64,000 nt of DNA from Variovorax paradoxus (GCF_030811855.1 NZ_JAUSRN010000003.1:310001-374000); one strand, 5' to 3'. Positions 20,703 to 30,131 are shown, counted from the stretch's first letter. The notes: generated from the sequence alone by a model not told the origin. Program-made: numbers and translations.

Positions 20703-22264
20703 GGCGCTTCTACCGCGGGCTTTTCATCGTCTGGGTCGCGCTGCGCTACGGCCTGGACGAGCTCGTGCTCACGAGCTTCCAGAAGCCCTGGCTGCGCGTG
20801 GTGGCGCGCGTCGTTTCCATCGGCCGCAATCTCGATGCGCCCCGCGGCCAGCGGCTGCGCGAGGCGCTCGAACGGCTGGGGCCCATCTTCGTCAAGTTCG
20901 GCCAGGTGCTGTCCACCCGGCGCGACCTGCTGCCGCCCGATATTGCCGACGAGCTCGCGTTCCTGCAGGACCGGGTGCCGCCGTTCCCCTCGTCGGTGGC
21001 CATCGCGACCATCGAGCGCGCCTTCCGCCGTCCGGTGGGCGACGTGTTCGTGCAGTTCGACGAGACGCCGATTGCCAGCGCCTCGATTGCGCAGGTGCAC
21101 TTTGCGACCATTCGCACCAACGATGACGAGGTGCGCGAGGTCGCGGTCAAGGTGCTGCGTCCCAGCATGCGCGGCGTCATCGAGAAAGACCTGGCGCTCA
21201 TGGCCATGATGGCCGGCTGGGTCGAGAGGCTCTCGCCCGACGGCAAGCGCCTGAAGCCGCGCGAGGTGGTGGGCGAGTTCGACAAGTACCTGCACGACGA
21301 GCTCGACCTGGTGCGCGAAGCGGCCAACGCCGCCCAGCTGCGCCGCAACATGGTCGAGCTCGACCTGGTGCTGATTCCCGAGATGTTCTGGGACTTCTGC
21401 CACCCCGAGGTGATCGTGATGGAGCGCATGAACGGCGTGCCCATTGCCCAGCTCGACCGCCTGCGTGCAGCCGGCGTGGACATTCCCAAGCTGGCGCGCG
21501 ACGGTGTCACCATCTTCTTCACGCAGGTGTTCCGTGACGGCTTCTTTCACGCCGACATGCACCCGGGCAACATCCAGGTGAGCCTCGCGCCCGAGACCTT
21601 CGGGCGCTACATTTCGCTCGACTTCGGGATCATCGGCACGCTGACCGAGTCGGACAAGGAATATCTGGCGCAGAACTTCGTGGCCTTTTTCCGGCGCGAC
21701 TACAAGCGCGTGGCCGAGCTTCACCTCGAGAGCGGCTGGGTGCCCGAAGGCACCCGCATCGACGAGCTCGAAGCGGCGATACGCACCGTTTGCGAACCGT
21801 ACTTCGACCGGCCGCTGCGGGAAATCTCGCTCGGCATGGTGCTGATGCGGCTGTTCCAGACCTCGCGCCGCTTCCATGTCGAGATCCAGCCACAGCTGGT
21901 GCTGCTGCAGAAAACCCTGCTCAACATCGAGGGATTGGGCCGCCAGCTCGACCCCGAGCTCGACCTCTGGCATACGGCCAAGCCGTTCCTGGAGAAATGG
22001 ATGGTCGACCAGATCGGTCCCAGGAAACTGTTCGAGCAGCTCAAGGCCGAGGCGCCGCGCTATGCAAAATTGCTGCCGCAATTGCCGCGCCTGCTGCACG
22101 ATTTCCTTGAGAATCGGCCCGCCGACCACCGCCGCGAGCTGCTGGAACTGCTGGCAGCGCAGAAGCGCGCCAACCGGATGCTGCAGGCCATTCTCTATGG
22201 TGGCATGGGATTTGTATTGGGGTTGCTCGCCATGCAGTTGCTGGTGCGCGTGAAGTTGTTCTAG
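20699..22264 (+). CDS. ubiB: Ubiquinone biosynthesis ATPase/kinase-like protein UbiB
   Basis: UbiB is an atypical kinase-fold ATPase (ADCK/COQ8 family) needed for ubiquinone synthesis at the inner membrane. The 521-residue product has the family's KxGQ motif (K66-F-G-Q69), the alanine-rich loop ASASIAQVH in place of a normal P-loop, and HADMHPGN in the catalytic loop. Two hydrophobic C-terminal segments anchor it. The ATG overlaps the ubiJ stop, so the pair is translationally coupled. Confidence 0.96.
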   Translation: MRRFYRGLFIVWVALRYGLDELVLTSFQKPWLRVVARVVSIGRNLDAPRGQRLREALERLGPIFVKFGQVLSTRRDLLPPDIADELAFLQDRVPPFPSSVAIATIERAFRRPVGDVFVQFDETPIASASIAQVHFATIRTNDDEVREVAVKVLRPSMRGVIEKDLALMAMMAGWVERLSPDGKRLKPREVVGEFDKYLHDELDLVREAANAAQLRRNMVELDLVLIPEMFWDFCHPEVIVMERMNGVPIAQLDRLRAAGVDIPKLARDGVTIFFTQVFRDGFFHADMHPGNIQVSLAPETFGRYISLDFGIIGTLTESDKEYLAQNFVAFFRRDYKRVAELHLESGWVPEGTRIDELEAAIRTVCEPYFDRPLREISLGMVLMRLFQTSRRFHVEIQPQLVLLQKTLLNIEGLGRQLDPELDLWHTAKPFLEKWMVDQIGPRKLFEQLKAEAPRYAKLLPQLPRLLHDFLENRPADHRRELLELLAAQKRANRMLQAILYGGMGFVLGLLAMQLLVRVKLF

Positions 22265-22276
22265 AGGAGAGTCCCC

Positions 22277-23725
22277 GTGCTGTTGACGCTGGTTGTCGTT
22301 TATCTGCTGGTCACCATCGCGATCGGCCTCTACGCCGCCAAGCGGGTGAAGAACACCACCGACTTCGCGATTGCCGGTCGGCATCTGCCGCTCTACATGA
22401 TCGTGACGACCACCTTCGCGACCTGGTTCGGGTCCGAAACGGTGCTTGGCATTCCCGCCAAGTTCATCGAGGGCGGCCTGAACGGGGTGATCGAAGACCC
22501 CTTCGGCGCGGGCACCTGCCTCATCCTGGTGGGGCTGTTCTTCGCGGGCAAGCTGTACCGCATGACGCTTTTGACCATCAGCGACTACTACCGCGAGCGC
22601 TATGGCCGGGGCGTCGAGGTGGCCTGCTCGCTCATCATCATGCTGAGCTACCTCGGCTGGGTGTCGGCGCAGGTCACGGCGCTGGGGCTGGTATTCAACG
22701 TGCTCTCGGCTGGTGCCATCAGCATTCCGGTGGGCATGGTGATCGGCGTGGTCTCGATCCTGGCGTACACCCTGTTCGGCGGCATGTGGTCGGTGGCGGT
22801 CACCGATTTCATCCAGATGATCATCCTCGTCGCGGGGCTTGCCATCATTGCCGTGTTCGCGGGCAACATGGCTGGCGGCGCCGACAAGGTGGTGGCCTTT
22901 GCGGTCAGCAAGGACCTCTTCAAGTTCTGGCCCGAGCCCAACTGGCACGACATGGTGTTCTTCTTTGCCGCGGCCATCACGATGATGCTGGGCTCCATTC
23001 CGCAGCAGGACGTGTTCCAGCGCGTCATGTCGGCCAACAGCACCAAGGCCGCCACGCGGGGCCCCGTCATTGGCGGCGTCGCTTACATCCTCTTCGCCTC
23101 CGTCCCCATGTTCCTGGTGGCGAGCGCGCTCCTGATCATGCCGGAGCAGACGGCCGCGCTGCTGAAGGAAGATCCGCAGAAGGTGCTGCCCACGCTGGTG
23201 CTCGAGAAGATGCCCTTCGTGATGCAGGTGCTGTTCTTCGGCGCGCTGCTGTCGGCCATCAAGTCGACCGCCTCGGCCACCTTGCTGGCACCGAGCGTCA
23301 CGTTCACCGAGAACATCTGGCGCCAGTTTCGGCCCGCGGGAACCGACCGCCAGAACCTCATGACCATGCGCATCACGGTGCTGGTCTTCAGTGCGGCGGT
23401 GCTGGCCTACGCCATCCGCATGCAGGGCACGCCCATCTACGAACTGGTGTCGGGCGCCTACCAGGTGCCGCTGGTCGGCGCATTCGTGCCGCTGGTGTGC
23501 GGGCTCTACTGGCGCCGCGCCACCACCCAGGGCGCTGTCGCCTCCATTTTGTTCGGCATCGGCACCTGGCTGCTGTTCCTGTCGATGCCCTGGGGCGCGG
23601 CATTCCCGGCTCAGCTGGCCGGCGTGCTCGCTTCCTTTGCCGGCATGGTGGCCGGGTCGCTGGCACCGCAGTGGGTCGCCAATACCCGCACACCGCACCG
23701 GCTGCTGGCCACGGAACCGGCCTGA
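22277..23725 (+). CDS. Sodium:solute symporter (SSS family)
   Basis: The 482-residue protein has about 13 hydrophobic segments and family marks such as FAIAGRHLPLYM near the N-terminus, ATWFGSETVLG, and a GAYQVPLVGAFVPLVCGLYW stretch late in the chain. It is an inner-membrane transporter using the sodium gradient. The substrate cannot be assigned. It starts with GTG, preceded by AGAGGAG, 12 bases after ubiB, and may simply be read through from the ubi genes. Confidence 0.9.
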   Translation: MLLTLVVVYLLVTIAIGLYAAKRVKNTTDFAIAGRHLPLYMIVTTTFATWFGSETVLGIPAKFIEGGLNGVIEDPFGAGTCLILVGLFFAGKLYRMTLLTISDYYRERYGRGVEVACSLIIMLSYLGWVSAQVTALGLVFNVLSAGAISIPVGMVIGVVSILAYTLFGGMWSVAVTDFIQMIILVAGLAIIAVFAGNMAGGADKVVAFAVSKDLFKFWPEPNWHDMVFFFAAAITMMLGSIPQQDVFQRVMSANSTKAATRGPVIGGVAYILFASVPMFLVASALLIMPEQTAALLKEDPQKVLPTLVLEKMPFVMQVLFFGALLSAIKSTASATLLAPSVTFTENIWRQFRPAGTDRQNLMTMRITVLVFSAAVLAYAIRMQGTPIYELVSGAYQVPLVGAFVPLVCGLYWRRATTQGAVASILFGIGTWLLFLSMPWGAAFPAQLAGVLASFAGMVAGSLAPQWVANTRTPHRLLATEPA

Positions 23726-23752
23726 AGACGCGCCTCTTGGCGGGGCGGCCCT

Positions 23753-23758
23753 TATAAT
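23753..23758 (+). promoter_or_regulatory. Likely -10 box for the FmdB/DUF502/aspS group
   Basis: A perfect TATAAT followed by CG lies 79 bases before the FmdB-like start, in the gap after the symporter gene. No clear -35 hexamer is seen at 16-18 bases upstream. The location and exact match make it the best promoter candidate for the genes that follow. Confidence 0.45.
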
Positions 23759-23837
23759 CGAGGGCTTTGCGAGCGACCTTTGCCAGGCTTTTACCAAGCC
23801 TTTTGCCGAGTCCGCGCCGCTTTTCCACTCAATTCCA

Positions 23838-24188
23838 ATGCCCATTTACGCCTACAAGTGCAGTGCCTGCGGCTTTGCCAAGGATGCACTGCAAAAAATG
23901 TCCGATGCGCCGCTCACGGTGTGCCCGACGTGCGGCGCGAGTGCGTTCGAGAAGCAAGTCACCGCCGCCGGTTTCCAGCTCAAGGGTTCCGGCTGGTACG
24001 TGACTGATTTCCGAGACGGCGGCGGCAAGAAGGCCGAGCCTGCAACCGCGGCTCCCGCGGCAGCCAACGGTGACGCCGCCGCGCCGGCCCCAGCCGCCAA
24101 GACCGCGGAAGCTTCCAGCCCCGCGCCAGCTCCCGCGCCCAGCCCGGCGCCGGCCCCCGCCGCAGCCGCAGCCGCCAAGGGCGCCTGA
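23838..24188 (+). CDS. FmdB-family zinc-ribbon protein with Ala/Pro-rich tail
   Basis: The first 55 residues form an FmdB-type zinc ribbon with cysteine pairs C8-C11 and C29-C32 (CSACG, CPTCG), then the typical FQLKGSGWYVTDF ending. The remaining 55 or so residues are a disordered Ala/Pro-rich tail. FmdB proteins are putative regulators of uncertain target. The ATG at 23838 gives the canonical MPIYAYKC. The DUF502 gene follows after 11 bases and then aspS, an order conserved in many proteobacteria. Confidence 0.9.
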   Translation: MPIYAYKCSACGFAKDALQKMSDAPLTVCPTCGASAFEKQVTAAGFQLKGSGWYVTDFRDGGGKKAEPATAAPAAANGDAAAPAPAAKTAEASSPAPAPAPSPAPAPAAAAAAKGA

Positions 24189-24199
24189 GAACACACACC

Positions 24200-24820
24200 A
24201 TGCTCGCCCTGCGCAAATGGCTGTTTTCCGGCTTGCTGGTGATCGTTCCGCTGTTCATCACCCTGGCGGTGCTGAAGTGGATCATCGACACGCTGGATCA
24301 GACGCTCTGGGTGCTGCCGTCGGTCTGGCAGAAGTGGCTGTACGACAACAACGTGCGCGGTCTCGGCGTGCTGCTCACGCTGGGCATCCTGCTGGGCGTG
24401 GGCGCCACTGCGAGCAATTTCGTGGGCAAGCGCCTGCTCGGCTGGGGCGACGCGGTGGTGCGGCGCATTCCGGTCGTCCGTTCGATCTATTCGAGCGTCA
24501 AGCAGGTGTCCGACACGCTCTTTTCCGAGAATGGCAATGCCTTCCGGACGGCCGTGCTGGTGCAGTGGCCGCGCGAGGGGGTTTGGACCATCGCCTTTGT
24601 TACCGGCACGCCCGGCGGTGACGTGGTCGAGCACCTGGGCGGCGGCGACTACCTCAGCGTCTACGTACCGACCACGCCCAATCCCACGGGCGGATATTTC
24701 GTGATGCTCAAGCGCAGCGACTGCATCGAACTCAAGATGAGCGTGGACGAAGCGCTCAAGTACATCGTCTCGATGGGGGTGGTCGTTCCCGGCGGCCCTT
24801 CTTCCCTCGCGAACAAGTAG
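24200..24820 (+). CDS. DUF502 inner-membrane protein
   Basis: The 206-residue protein has two N-terminal membrane segments (about residues 6-28 and 50-75) and the conserved DUF502 motifs PVVRSIYSSVKQVSDT and VYVPTTPNPTGGYF. The molecular role is unknown. The family is widespread and lies upstream of aspS in many proteobacteria and here. Confidence 0.9.
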   Translation: MLALRKWLFSGLLVIVPLFITLAVLKWIIDTLDQTLWVLPSVWQKWLYDNNVRGLGVLLTLGILLGVGATASNFVGKRLLGWGDAVVRRIPVVRSIYSSVKQVSDTLFSENGNAFRTAVLVQWPREGVWTIAFVTGTPGGDVVEHLGGGDYLSVYVPTTPNPTGGYFVMLKRSDCIELKMSVDEALKYIVSMGVVVPGGPSSLANK

Positions 24821-24853
24821 AAAACGCGCCTTCGCGGCGCTGGAATCCAAGAT

Positions 24854-26659
24854 ATGGCCATGCGTACTCACTATTGCGGTCTTGTGACCGAAGCCCTGAT
24901 GGGCCAAACCGTCACCCTGTGCGGCTGGGTCAACCGCCGCCGCGACCATGGCGGCGTGATCTTCGTCGACGTGCGCGACCGCGAAGGCTACGTGCAGGTG
25001 GTGTGCGACCCCGATCGCGCCTCCACCTTCGCCGTGGCCGAGAACCTGCGAAATGAGTTCTGCGTGCAGATCACGGGCCTGGTGCGTTCGCGCCCCGAAG
25101 GCACGACCAACGACCAGCTCAAGAGCGGCAAGATCGAAGTGCTGTGCCACGAGCTCAAGGTGCTTAACCCGTCGGTCACGCCGCCGTTCCTGCTGGACGA
25201 CGACAACCTGTCGGAAACCACCCGCCTCACGCACCGCGTGCTCGACCTGCGCCGCCCCGCCATGCAGCGCAACATGATGCTGCGCTACAAGGTGACGATG
25301 GAGACGCGCAAGTTCCTCGATGCCAACGGCTTCATCGACATCGAGACCCCGATGCTCGGCAAGTCCACGCCCGAAGGCGCGCGCGACTACCTCGTGCCCA
25401 GCCGCGTGCACGACGGCAGCTTCTTTGCGCTGCCGCAGTCGCCCCAGCTCTTCAAGCAGCTCCTGATGGTGGCCGGCTACGACCGCTACTACCAGATCGT
25501 GAAGTGCTTCCGCGACGAAGACCTGCGCGCCGACCGCCAGCCCGAGTTCACGCAGATCGACATCGAGACCTCGTTCCTCGCCGAAGAAGAAATCCGCGAG
25601 ATGTTCGAGGGCATGATCCGCACCGTGTTCCGCAATGCCGCGAGCATCGACCTGCCTGTGTTCCCGACCATGAGCTATGCCGACGCCATGTTCAAGTACG
25701 GCTCCGACAAGCCCGACCTGCGCGTGAAGCTCGAATTCACCGAGCTCACCGAGCTCATGAAGCGCGTCGAGTTCAAGGTGTTCTCGAATGCCGCCACCAT
25801 GAAGGGCGGCCGCGTGGTCGCGCTGCGCGTGCCAGGCGGCGGCGCCGAGGGCGGCCTCTCGCGCGGCGAGATCGACGCGTATCAAGAGTTCGTCAAGATC
25901 TACGGCGCCAAGGGCCTGGCCTACATCAAGGTCAATGACGCGCAAGCCGGCCGCGAAGGCCTGCAGAGCCCGATCGTCAAGAACCTCGACGACGCGGCGC
26001 TGGCCGAGATCATCGCCCGCACGGGTGCCCGCAACGGCGACATCCTGTTCTTCGGCGCCGACAAGGAAAAGGTCGTCAACGACGCCATCGGCGCACTGCG
26101 CGTGAAGATCGGCCACAGCGCCTTCGGCAAGAAGAGCGGCCTGTTCGACGACCGCTGGGCGCCTCTCTGGGTCGTCGACTTCCCGATGTTCGAGTTCGAC
26201 GAGGAAGGCCAGCGCTGGTCGGCCGTGCACCATCCGTTCACCGCACCCAAGGACGGCCATGAAGACCTCATGGACACCGCGCCCGAGAAGTGCATTGCCA
26301 AGGCCTATGACATGGTGCTGAACGGCATCGAGATGGGCGGCGGCTCGGTGCGTATCCACCGCGAGGAAGTGCAGAGCAAGGTCTTCCGCGCGCTCAAGAT
26401 CAACGCAGAGGACGCGCAGCTCAAGTTCGGCTTCCTGCTCGACGCGCTGCAGTACGGCGCACCGCCGCACGGCGGCATCGCCATCGGCCTCGATCGCCTG
26501 GTCATGCTCATGACCGGTGCCGAGTCAATCCGCGACGTGATTGCCTTCCCCAAGACCCAGCGCGCGCAAGACCTGCTCACGCAGGCGCCGAGCCCGGTCG
26601 ACGAAAAGCAGCTGCGCGAGCTGCACATCCGGCTGCGCAACGTCCACCAGCCTGCCTGA
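24854..26659 (+). CDS. aspS: Aspartyl-tRNA synthetase, probably non-discriminating
   Basis: This 601-residue class II synthetase charges tRNA(Asp). It has the OB-fold anticodon domain ([12 protein letters not shown]), motif 2 ([17 protein letters not shown]), the bacterial GAD insertion and motif 3 ([10 protein letters not shown]). Residues H32 and G83 match the His and Gly reported in Pseudomonas aeruginosa AspRS as favouring a relaxed enzyme that also charges tRNA(Asn). If so, Asn-tRNA would be finished by GatCAB. A second in-frame ATG at 24860 is an alternative start. nudB follows after 7 bases, as in E. coli. Confidence 0.95.
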   Translation: MAMRTHYCGLVTEALMGQTVTLCGWVNRRRDHGGVIFVDVRDREGYVQVVCDPDRASTFAVAENLRNEFCVQITGLVRSRPEGTTNDQLKSGKIEVLCHELKVLNPSVTPPFLLDDDNLSETTRLTHRVLDLRRPAMQRNMMLRYKVTMETRKFLDANGFIDIETPMLGKSTPEGARDYLVPSRVHDGSFFALPQSPQLFKQLLMVAGYDRYYQIVKCFRDEDLRADRQPEFTQIDIETSFLAEEEIREMFEGMIRTVFRNAASIDLPVFPTMSYADAMFKYGSDKPDLRVKLEFTELTELMKRVEFKVFSNAATMKGGRVVALRVPGGGAEGGLSRGEIDAYQEFVKIYGAKGLAYIKVNDAQAGREGLQSPIVKNLDDAALAEIIARTGARNGDILFFGADKEKVVNDAIGALRVKIGHSAFGKKSGLFDDRWAPLWVVDFPMFEFDEEGQRWSAVHHPFTAPKDGHEDLMDTAPEKCIAKAYDMVLNGIEMGGGSVRIHREEVQSKVFRALKINAEDAQLKFGFLLDALQYGAPPHGGIAIGLDRLVMLMTGAESIRDVIAFPKTQRAQDLLTQAPSPVDEKQLRELHIRLRNVHQPA

Positions 26660-26666
26660 TGCGCCC

Positions 26667-27140
26667 ATGACGACCATCGCCCGGCCCTGGAAGATTCCGG
26701 AGTCGGTGCTGGTCGTCATTCACACGCCGGCGCTCGAGGTGCTGCTGATCCGGCGCGCCGATGCCCATGAGTTCTGGCAGTCGGTTACGGGCAGCAAGGA
26801 CGTGCTCGACGAGCCGCTGGCGCTCACCGCGGCGCGCGAGGTGGCGGAAGAAACCGGTATCCAGTGCGGGGAGGGCAGCCCGCTGGCAGCCCGGCTGGTC
26901 GACTGGCAGCTGCGCAACGTCTACGAAATCTATCCCGGCTGGCGTACGCGCTACGAGCCCGGCATCACGCACAACACCGAGCATCTCTTCGGGCTCTGCG
27001 TGCCCGAGCGCATGGTGCCCACGCTTCACCCCCGCGAGCACACGGCCTGGAAATGGTTGCCCTATCGCGAGGCCGCCGATGCGTGTTTTTCTCCATCGAA
27101 TGCCGAAGCCATTCTGTTGCTGCCAAAATTTGCTCGATGA
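26667..27140 (+). CDS. nudB: Dihydroneopterin triphosphate diphosphatase
   Basis: NudB removes pyrophosphate from dihydroneopterin triphosphate, the FolE product, on the way to folate. The 157-residue protein has the Nudix box with REVAEETG at its core. The stretch between the first glycine (GSKDVLDE) and the first conserved glutamate is one residue longer than the textbook GX5E. IYPGWRTRYEPGITHNTEH matches NudB rather than generic Nudix proteins. It follows aspS directly and overlaps the next start (ATGA). folE is 0.8 kb downstream, which supports the folate role. Confidence 0.9.
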   Translation: MTTIARPWKIPESVLVVIHTPALEVLLIRRADAHEFWQSVTGSKDVLDEPLALTAAREVAEETGIQCGEGSPLAARLVDWQLRNVYEIYPGWRTRYEPGITHNTEHLFGLCVPERMVPTLHPREHTAWKWLPYREAADACFSPSNAEAILLLPKFAR

Positions 27141-27889
27141 ACCTGCCGGCACACACGCTTCGGGTCGCGACCTACAACATCCACAAGGGTGTGCAAGGCA
27201 TCGGCCCTGCCCGGCGCCTGGAAATCCATAACCTGGGGCACGCCATCGAGCAACTCGATGCCGACATCATCTGCCTACAAGAGGTGCGCAAGATGAACCG
27301 GCAGGCGCAGGCGCGTTTTGCGCGCTGGCCCGAGATGCCGCAGGCCGATTTTCTGGCGCCCGAGGGCTACACCGCAGTCTACGAAACCAATGCCGTCACG
27401 CGCCACGGGGAGCATGGCAACGCGCTGCTCACCCGGTGGCCGGTGATCCGTACCGGGCACCAGGATATTTCAGACCATCGATTCGAGCAGCGCGGGCTGC
27501 TGCACGTCGTCATCGAATTCGAGGAACGACCGGTGCATGCCATCGTGGTGCACCTGGGACTCATCAAGGGCAGCCGCGTGCGGCAGGTGGCCCGGCTGCG
27601 CGAGTTCATCGAACGCGAAGTGCCGGCGGGCGAAGCGGTGGTGGTGGCGGGCGACTTCAACGACTGGGGCGCACGCATGCGCCACGCCATGAATGCCATG
27701 GGCCTGCGCGACACCAGCGACCTGCGCGGCCCGCCAACGCTCACCTATCCCTCGCGCCTGCCCGTGGCACAGCTTGACTTCATCTACGCGAGGCAGCTCG
27801 AGCCGGCCGCCTGCTCGGTGCCGCGGGGCCCGATCTGGGCCCGGATGTCCGACCACCTGCCGCTGGTGGCCGATTTCACGCTGGCCTAA
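27137..27889 (+). CDS. Endonuclease/exonuclease/phosphatase family protein (YbhP-like)
   Basis: The 250-residue protein has the EEP catalytic set: N14 in TYNIHKG, E49 in CLQEVR, GDFNDW late in the chain and the terminal SDHLPL. It has no signal peptide. Members cleave phosphodiester or phosphomonoester bonds in DNA, lipids or sugars, and the substrate here is unknown. The start at 27137 overlaps the nudB stop, so the two are translationally coupled. Confidence 0.88.
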   Translation: MNLPAHTLRVATYNIHKGVQGIGPARRLEIHNLGHAIEQLDADIICLQEVRKMNRQAQARFARWPEMPQADFLAPEGYTAVYETNAVTRHGEHGNALLTRWPVIRTGHQDISDHRFEQRGLLHVVIEFEERPVHAIVVHLGLIKGSRVRQVARLREFIEREVPAGEAVVVAGDFNDWGARMRHAMNAMGLRDTSDLRGPPTLTYPSRLPVAQLDFIYARQLEPAACSVPRGPIWARMSDHLPLVADFTLA

Positions 27890-27971
27890 GGCCGATCCGG
27901 CGGTCTTTGCGGCCCGCGCACCGCTTCTCCCGCCTCGGCAGCCCAAATGCGTTCGCTGATACCATGCGCGG

Positions 27972-28703
27972 ATGCTGAGGAAAACCGACGTGGAACCGCG
28001 CCCTGATGGCAACAATGACGACGAGGGCACACCCGTCTCGGTGAAGATCCGCGAGCGCCTGACGGCCGCGCGCAAGCGCTTCAACGCCAACGACAACATC
28101 GCCGAGTTCATCGCGCCGGGCGAGCTCGAGTCTTTGCTCGACGAGGTCGAGGTCAAGATGAAGGGCGTGCTCGAAAGCCTGGTGATCGATCTCGAGAACG
28201 ATCACAACACCGGCAACACCGCGCGCCGCGTGGCCAAGATGTACCTCAACGAAGTGTTCAGGGGCCGCTACGTGGCGCCGCCTTCGCTCACCGAGTTTCC
28301 GAACGCCGAGCACCTGAACGAGCTGATGATCGTCGGCCCGATCACCGTGCGCAGCGCCTGCTCGCACCACTTCTGCCCGATCATCGGCAAGCTGTGGATC
28401 GGCATCATGCCGAACGAGCACACCAACGTCATCGGCCTGTCCAAGTACGCCCGCCTTGCCGAATGGGTCATGGGGCGTCCGCAGATCCAGGAAGAAGCCG
28501 TGGTGCAATTGGCCGACCTGATCCAGGAAAAGACCCAGCCAGACGGCCTGGCGCTGGTGATGGAAGCCGAGCACTTCTGCATGGCCTGGCGCGGCGTGAA
28601 GGAAATGGACAGCAAGATGATCAACTCCGTGATGCGCGGCGTGTTCCTGAAAGACCCGAGCCTGCGCCGCGAATTTCTTTCCCTCTTGCCGAGAAGGAGC
28701 TGA
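27972..28703 (+). CDS. folE: GTP cyclohydrolase I
   Basis: FolE converts GTP to 7,8-dihydroneopterin triphosphate, which enters folate synthesis (through NudB) and, by way of QueD and QueE, queuosine synthesis. The 243-residue product has the zinc ligands C130 and H133 (CSHHFCP) and C203 (EHFCMAW), and the conserved EGLxKYARL-like helix appears as GLSKYARLAEW. The N-terminal 20 residues are acidic and variable. A BLUF photoreceptor gene begins 2 bases after the stop, with its ribosome-binding site (AAGGAG) inside folE. Confidence 0.96.
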   Translation: MLRKTDVEPRPDGNNDDEGTPVSVKIRERLTAARKRFNANDNIAEFIAPGELESLLDEVEVKMKGVLESLVIDLENDHNTGNTARRVAKMYLNEVFRGRYVAPPSLTEFPNAEHLNELMIVGPITVRSACSHHFCPIIGKLWIGIMPNEHTNVIGLSKYARLAEWVMGRPQIQEEAVVQLADLIQEKTQPDGLALVMEAEHFCMAWRGVKEMDSKMINSVMRGVFLKDPSLRREFLSLLPRRS

Positions 28704-28705
28704 AC

Positions 28706-29128
28706 ATGCTCGTGAGACTTCTCTATGCCAGCCGCGCCGTGGACAACAGCCCCGAGGCGGTCGAAGCCATCCTTGCGCAATCGCGCGCGCACAACACGTC
28801 CTGCGGCATCACCGGCATTCTTTGTTATGGCGCAGGCACCTTCCTGCAGGCCATCGAAGGCGGGCGCACGGCCATCAGCGAGCTGTACGGCCACATCCAG
28901 CGCGATGCGCGCCACAAGGACGTGGTGCTGCTGCACTACGAAGAAATTTCCGAGCGCCGCTTCGGCGGCTGGACCATGGGGCAGGTCAACCTCTCCAAGC
29001 TCAATGCCTCGACCCTGCTCAAGTACTCGGAAAAGCCCGAGCTCAATCCGTACGCGGTGTCGGGCAAGGTCTCGCTGGCGCTGCTCGAAGAATTGATGGC
29101 CACCGCCGCCATCGTCGGCCGCCACTAG
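28706..29128 (+). CDS. BLUF-domain blue-light sensor
   Basis: The 140-residue protein is a short, stand-alone BLUF (blue light using FAD) domain with a C-terminal helical cap and no output domain. The key flavin-site residues are present: Y7, N30, Q48, W89 and M91. The N-Q and Q-W spacings (18 and 41) equal those of AppA. The tyrosine-asparagine loop is one residue shorter. Single-domain BLUF proteins usually act by binding a partner. The gene is 2 bases after folE and so almost surely shares its mRNA. Confidence 0.92.
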   Translation: MLVRLLYASRAVDNSPEAVEAILAQSRAHNTSCGITGILCYGAGTFLQAIEGGRTAISELYGHIQRDARHKDVVLLHYEEISERRFGGWTMGQVNLSKLNASTLLKYSEKPELNPYAVSGKVSLALLEELMATAAIVGRH

Positions 29129-29132
29129 AACA

Positions 29133-29205
29133 CGTGCCCCCACGCTCGGCACTTCGTGTCCTCGCTGCCCCCCGAGGGGGCCGCTCGCGCCTTGGGGCGG
29201 CCCGG
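29133..29205. repeat. GC-rich intergenic repeat of Comamonadaceae type
   Basis: The stretch contains a CCCCC/GGGGG hairpin (29169-29173 and 29176-29180) followed by CTTGGGGCGGCCCGGCGG. I recognise this pattern from many intergenic sites in Variovorax and relatives. That is recall, not a search. It fills most of the 110-base gap between the BLUF gene and the DMT transporter. Confidence 0.55.
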
Positions 29206-29238
29206 CGGCGCTCGATCGCGCGTAGCTTGTAGTCAGGG

Positions 29239-30120
29239 GTGCCCCTCTCCGCCTTCGCACTGATCCTGCTCGCCGGGATCATCCACGCCAGCTGGAACAT
29301 CGCCGCCAAAAAGGCGAATGGCGATGCACGCTTTGCCTTCCAGAGCGGTGTGTTCATGGCCATCGTGTGGGCGCCGGTAGGCATCGCACTGGGCTGGCGC
29401 GTGGTGCCAGGCTGGGGCCTGAAGGAGTGGGGCTTCATCGCGCTGAGCGGCGTGCTTCACGTCTTCTATTACGTGATCCTGCTGCGCGGCTACCGCAAGT
29501 CCGACCTCACTGTGGTCTATCCGCTGGCGCGTGGTTCGGGGCCGCTGCTGTCGTCGCTGGTCGCAATCCTTTTCCTTGGCGAGCGCATCAGCCTGATCGG
29601 CGTTGCCGGCATCGCGGGCGTGGTGCTCGGCGTGTTCCTGGTGGCCGGCGGGCCGGGCCTGTGGCGCAAGAAGCATGACGTCATCCAGCGCGCCCGCGTG
29701 AAAAAGGGCATCCGCTACGGCGTGCTGACCGGCGCCTTTATCGCGGCCTACACGGTGGCCGACAGCTATGCGGTCAAATTCTTGGCGATGTCGCCGATCC
29801 TGCTCGACTACTTCAGCAACTTCGTGCGCGTGGGACTCTTGCTGCCCGCGGCGCTGCACGACCGCGCCACCACGGCGCGCATGTGGCGCGCGCAGTGGAA
29901 GTACGCGCTGCTCGTGGCGGCGATCAGTCCGGTCTCCTACGTGCTCGTGCTTTATGCGGTGCAGCAGGCGCCCATTTCGCACGTGGCGCCCGCGCGCGAA
30001 GTCTCGATGCTCTTTGCGGCGCTCATCGGCGGCCATCTGCTGCGCGAGGGCGATCGCCTGTTGCGCCTGCTGGGCGCCGCCTTCATTGCCGCTGGTGTGG
30101 TGGCGCTCGCGCTGGGGTGA
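29239..30120 (+). CDS. DMT/EamA-family transporter
   Basis: The 293-residue protein has about ten hydrophobic segments arranged as two EamA repeats. The first ends with YPLARGSGPLLSSLVAIL and the second has VAPAREVSMLFAALIGG. These are inner-membrane exporters or importers of small metabolites. The substrate is unknown. The start is GTG at 29239, inferred because no ATG lies near the expected N-terminus (PLSAFALILLAGIIHASWN). The DUF429 gene follows after 11 bases. Confidence 0.87.
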   Translation: MPLSAFALILLAGIIHASWNIAAKKANGDARFAFQSGVFMAIVWAPVGIALGWRVVPGWGLKEWGFIALSGVLHVFYYVILLRGYRKSDLTVVYPLARGSGPLLSSLVAILFLGERISLIGVAGIAGVVLGVFLVAGGPGLWRKKHDVIQRARVKKGIRYGVLTGAFIAAYTVADSYAVKFLAMSPILLDYFSNFVRVGLLLPAALHDRATTARMWRAQWKYALLVAAISPVSYVLVLYAVQQAPISHVAPAREVSMLFAALIGGHLLREGDRLLRLLGAAFIAAGVVALALG

Positions 30121-30131
30121 AGGAGCGCGCG

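Noticed and set aside
20264..23845. A very long open frame on the minus strand opposite ubiJ, ubiB and the symporter
   Set aside because: It spans three real genes in antisense and has the low-complexity composition of a shadow frame.
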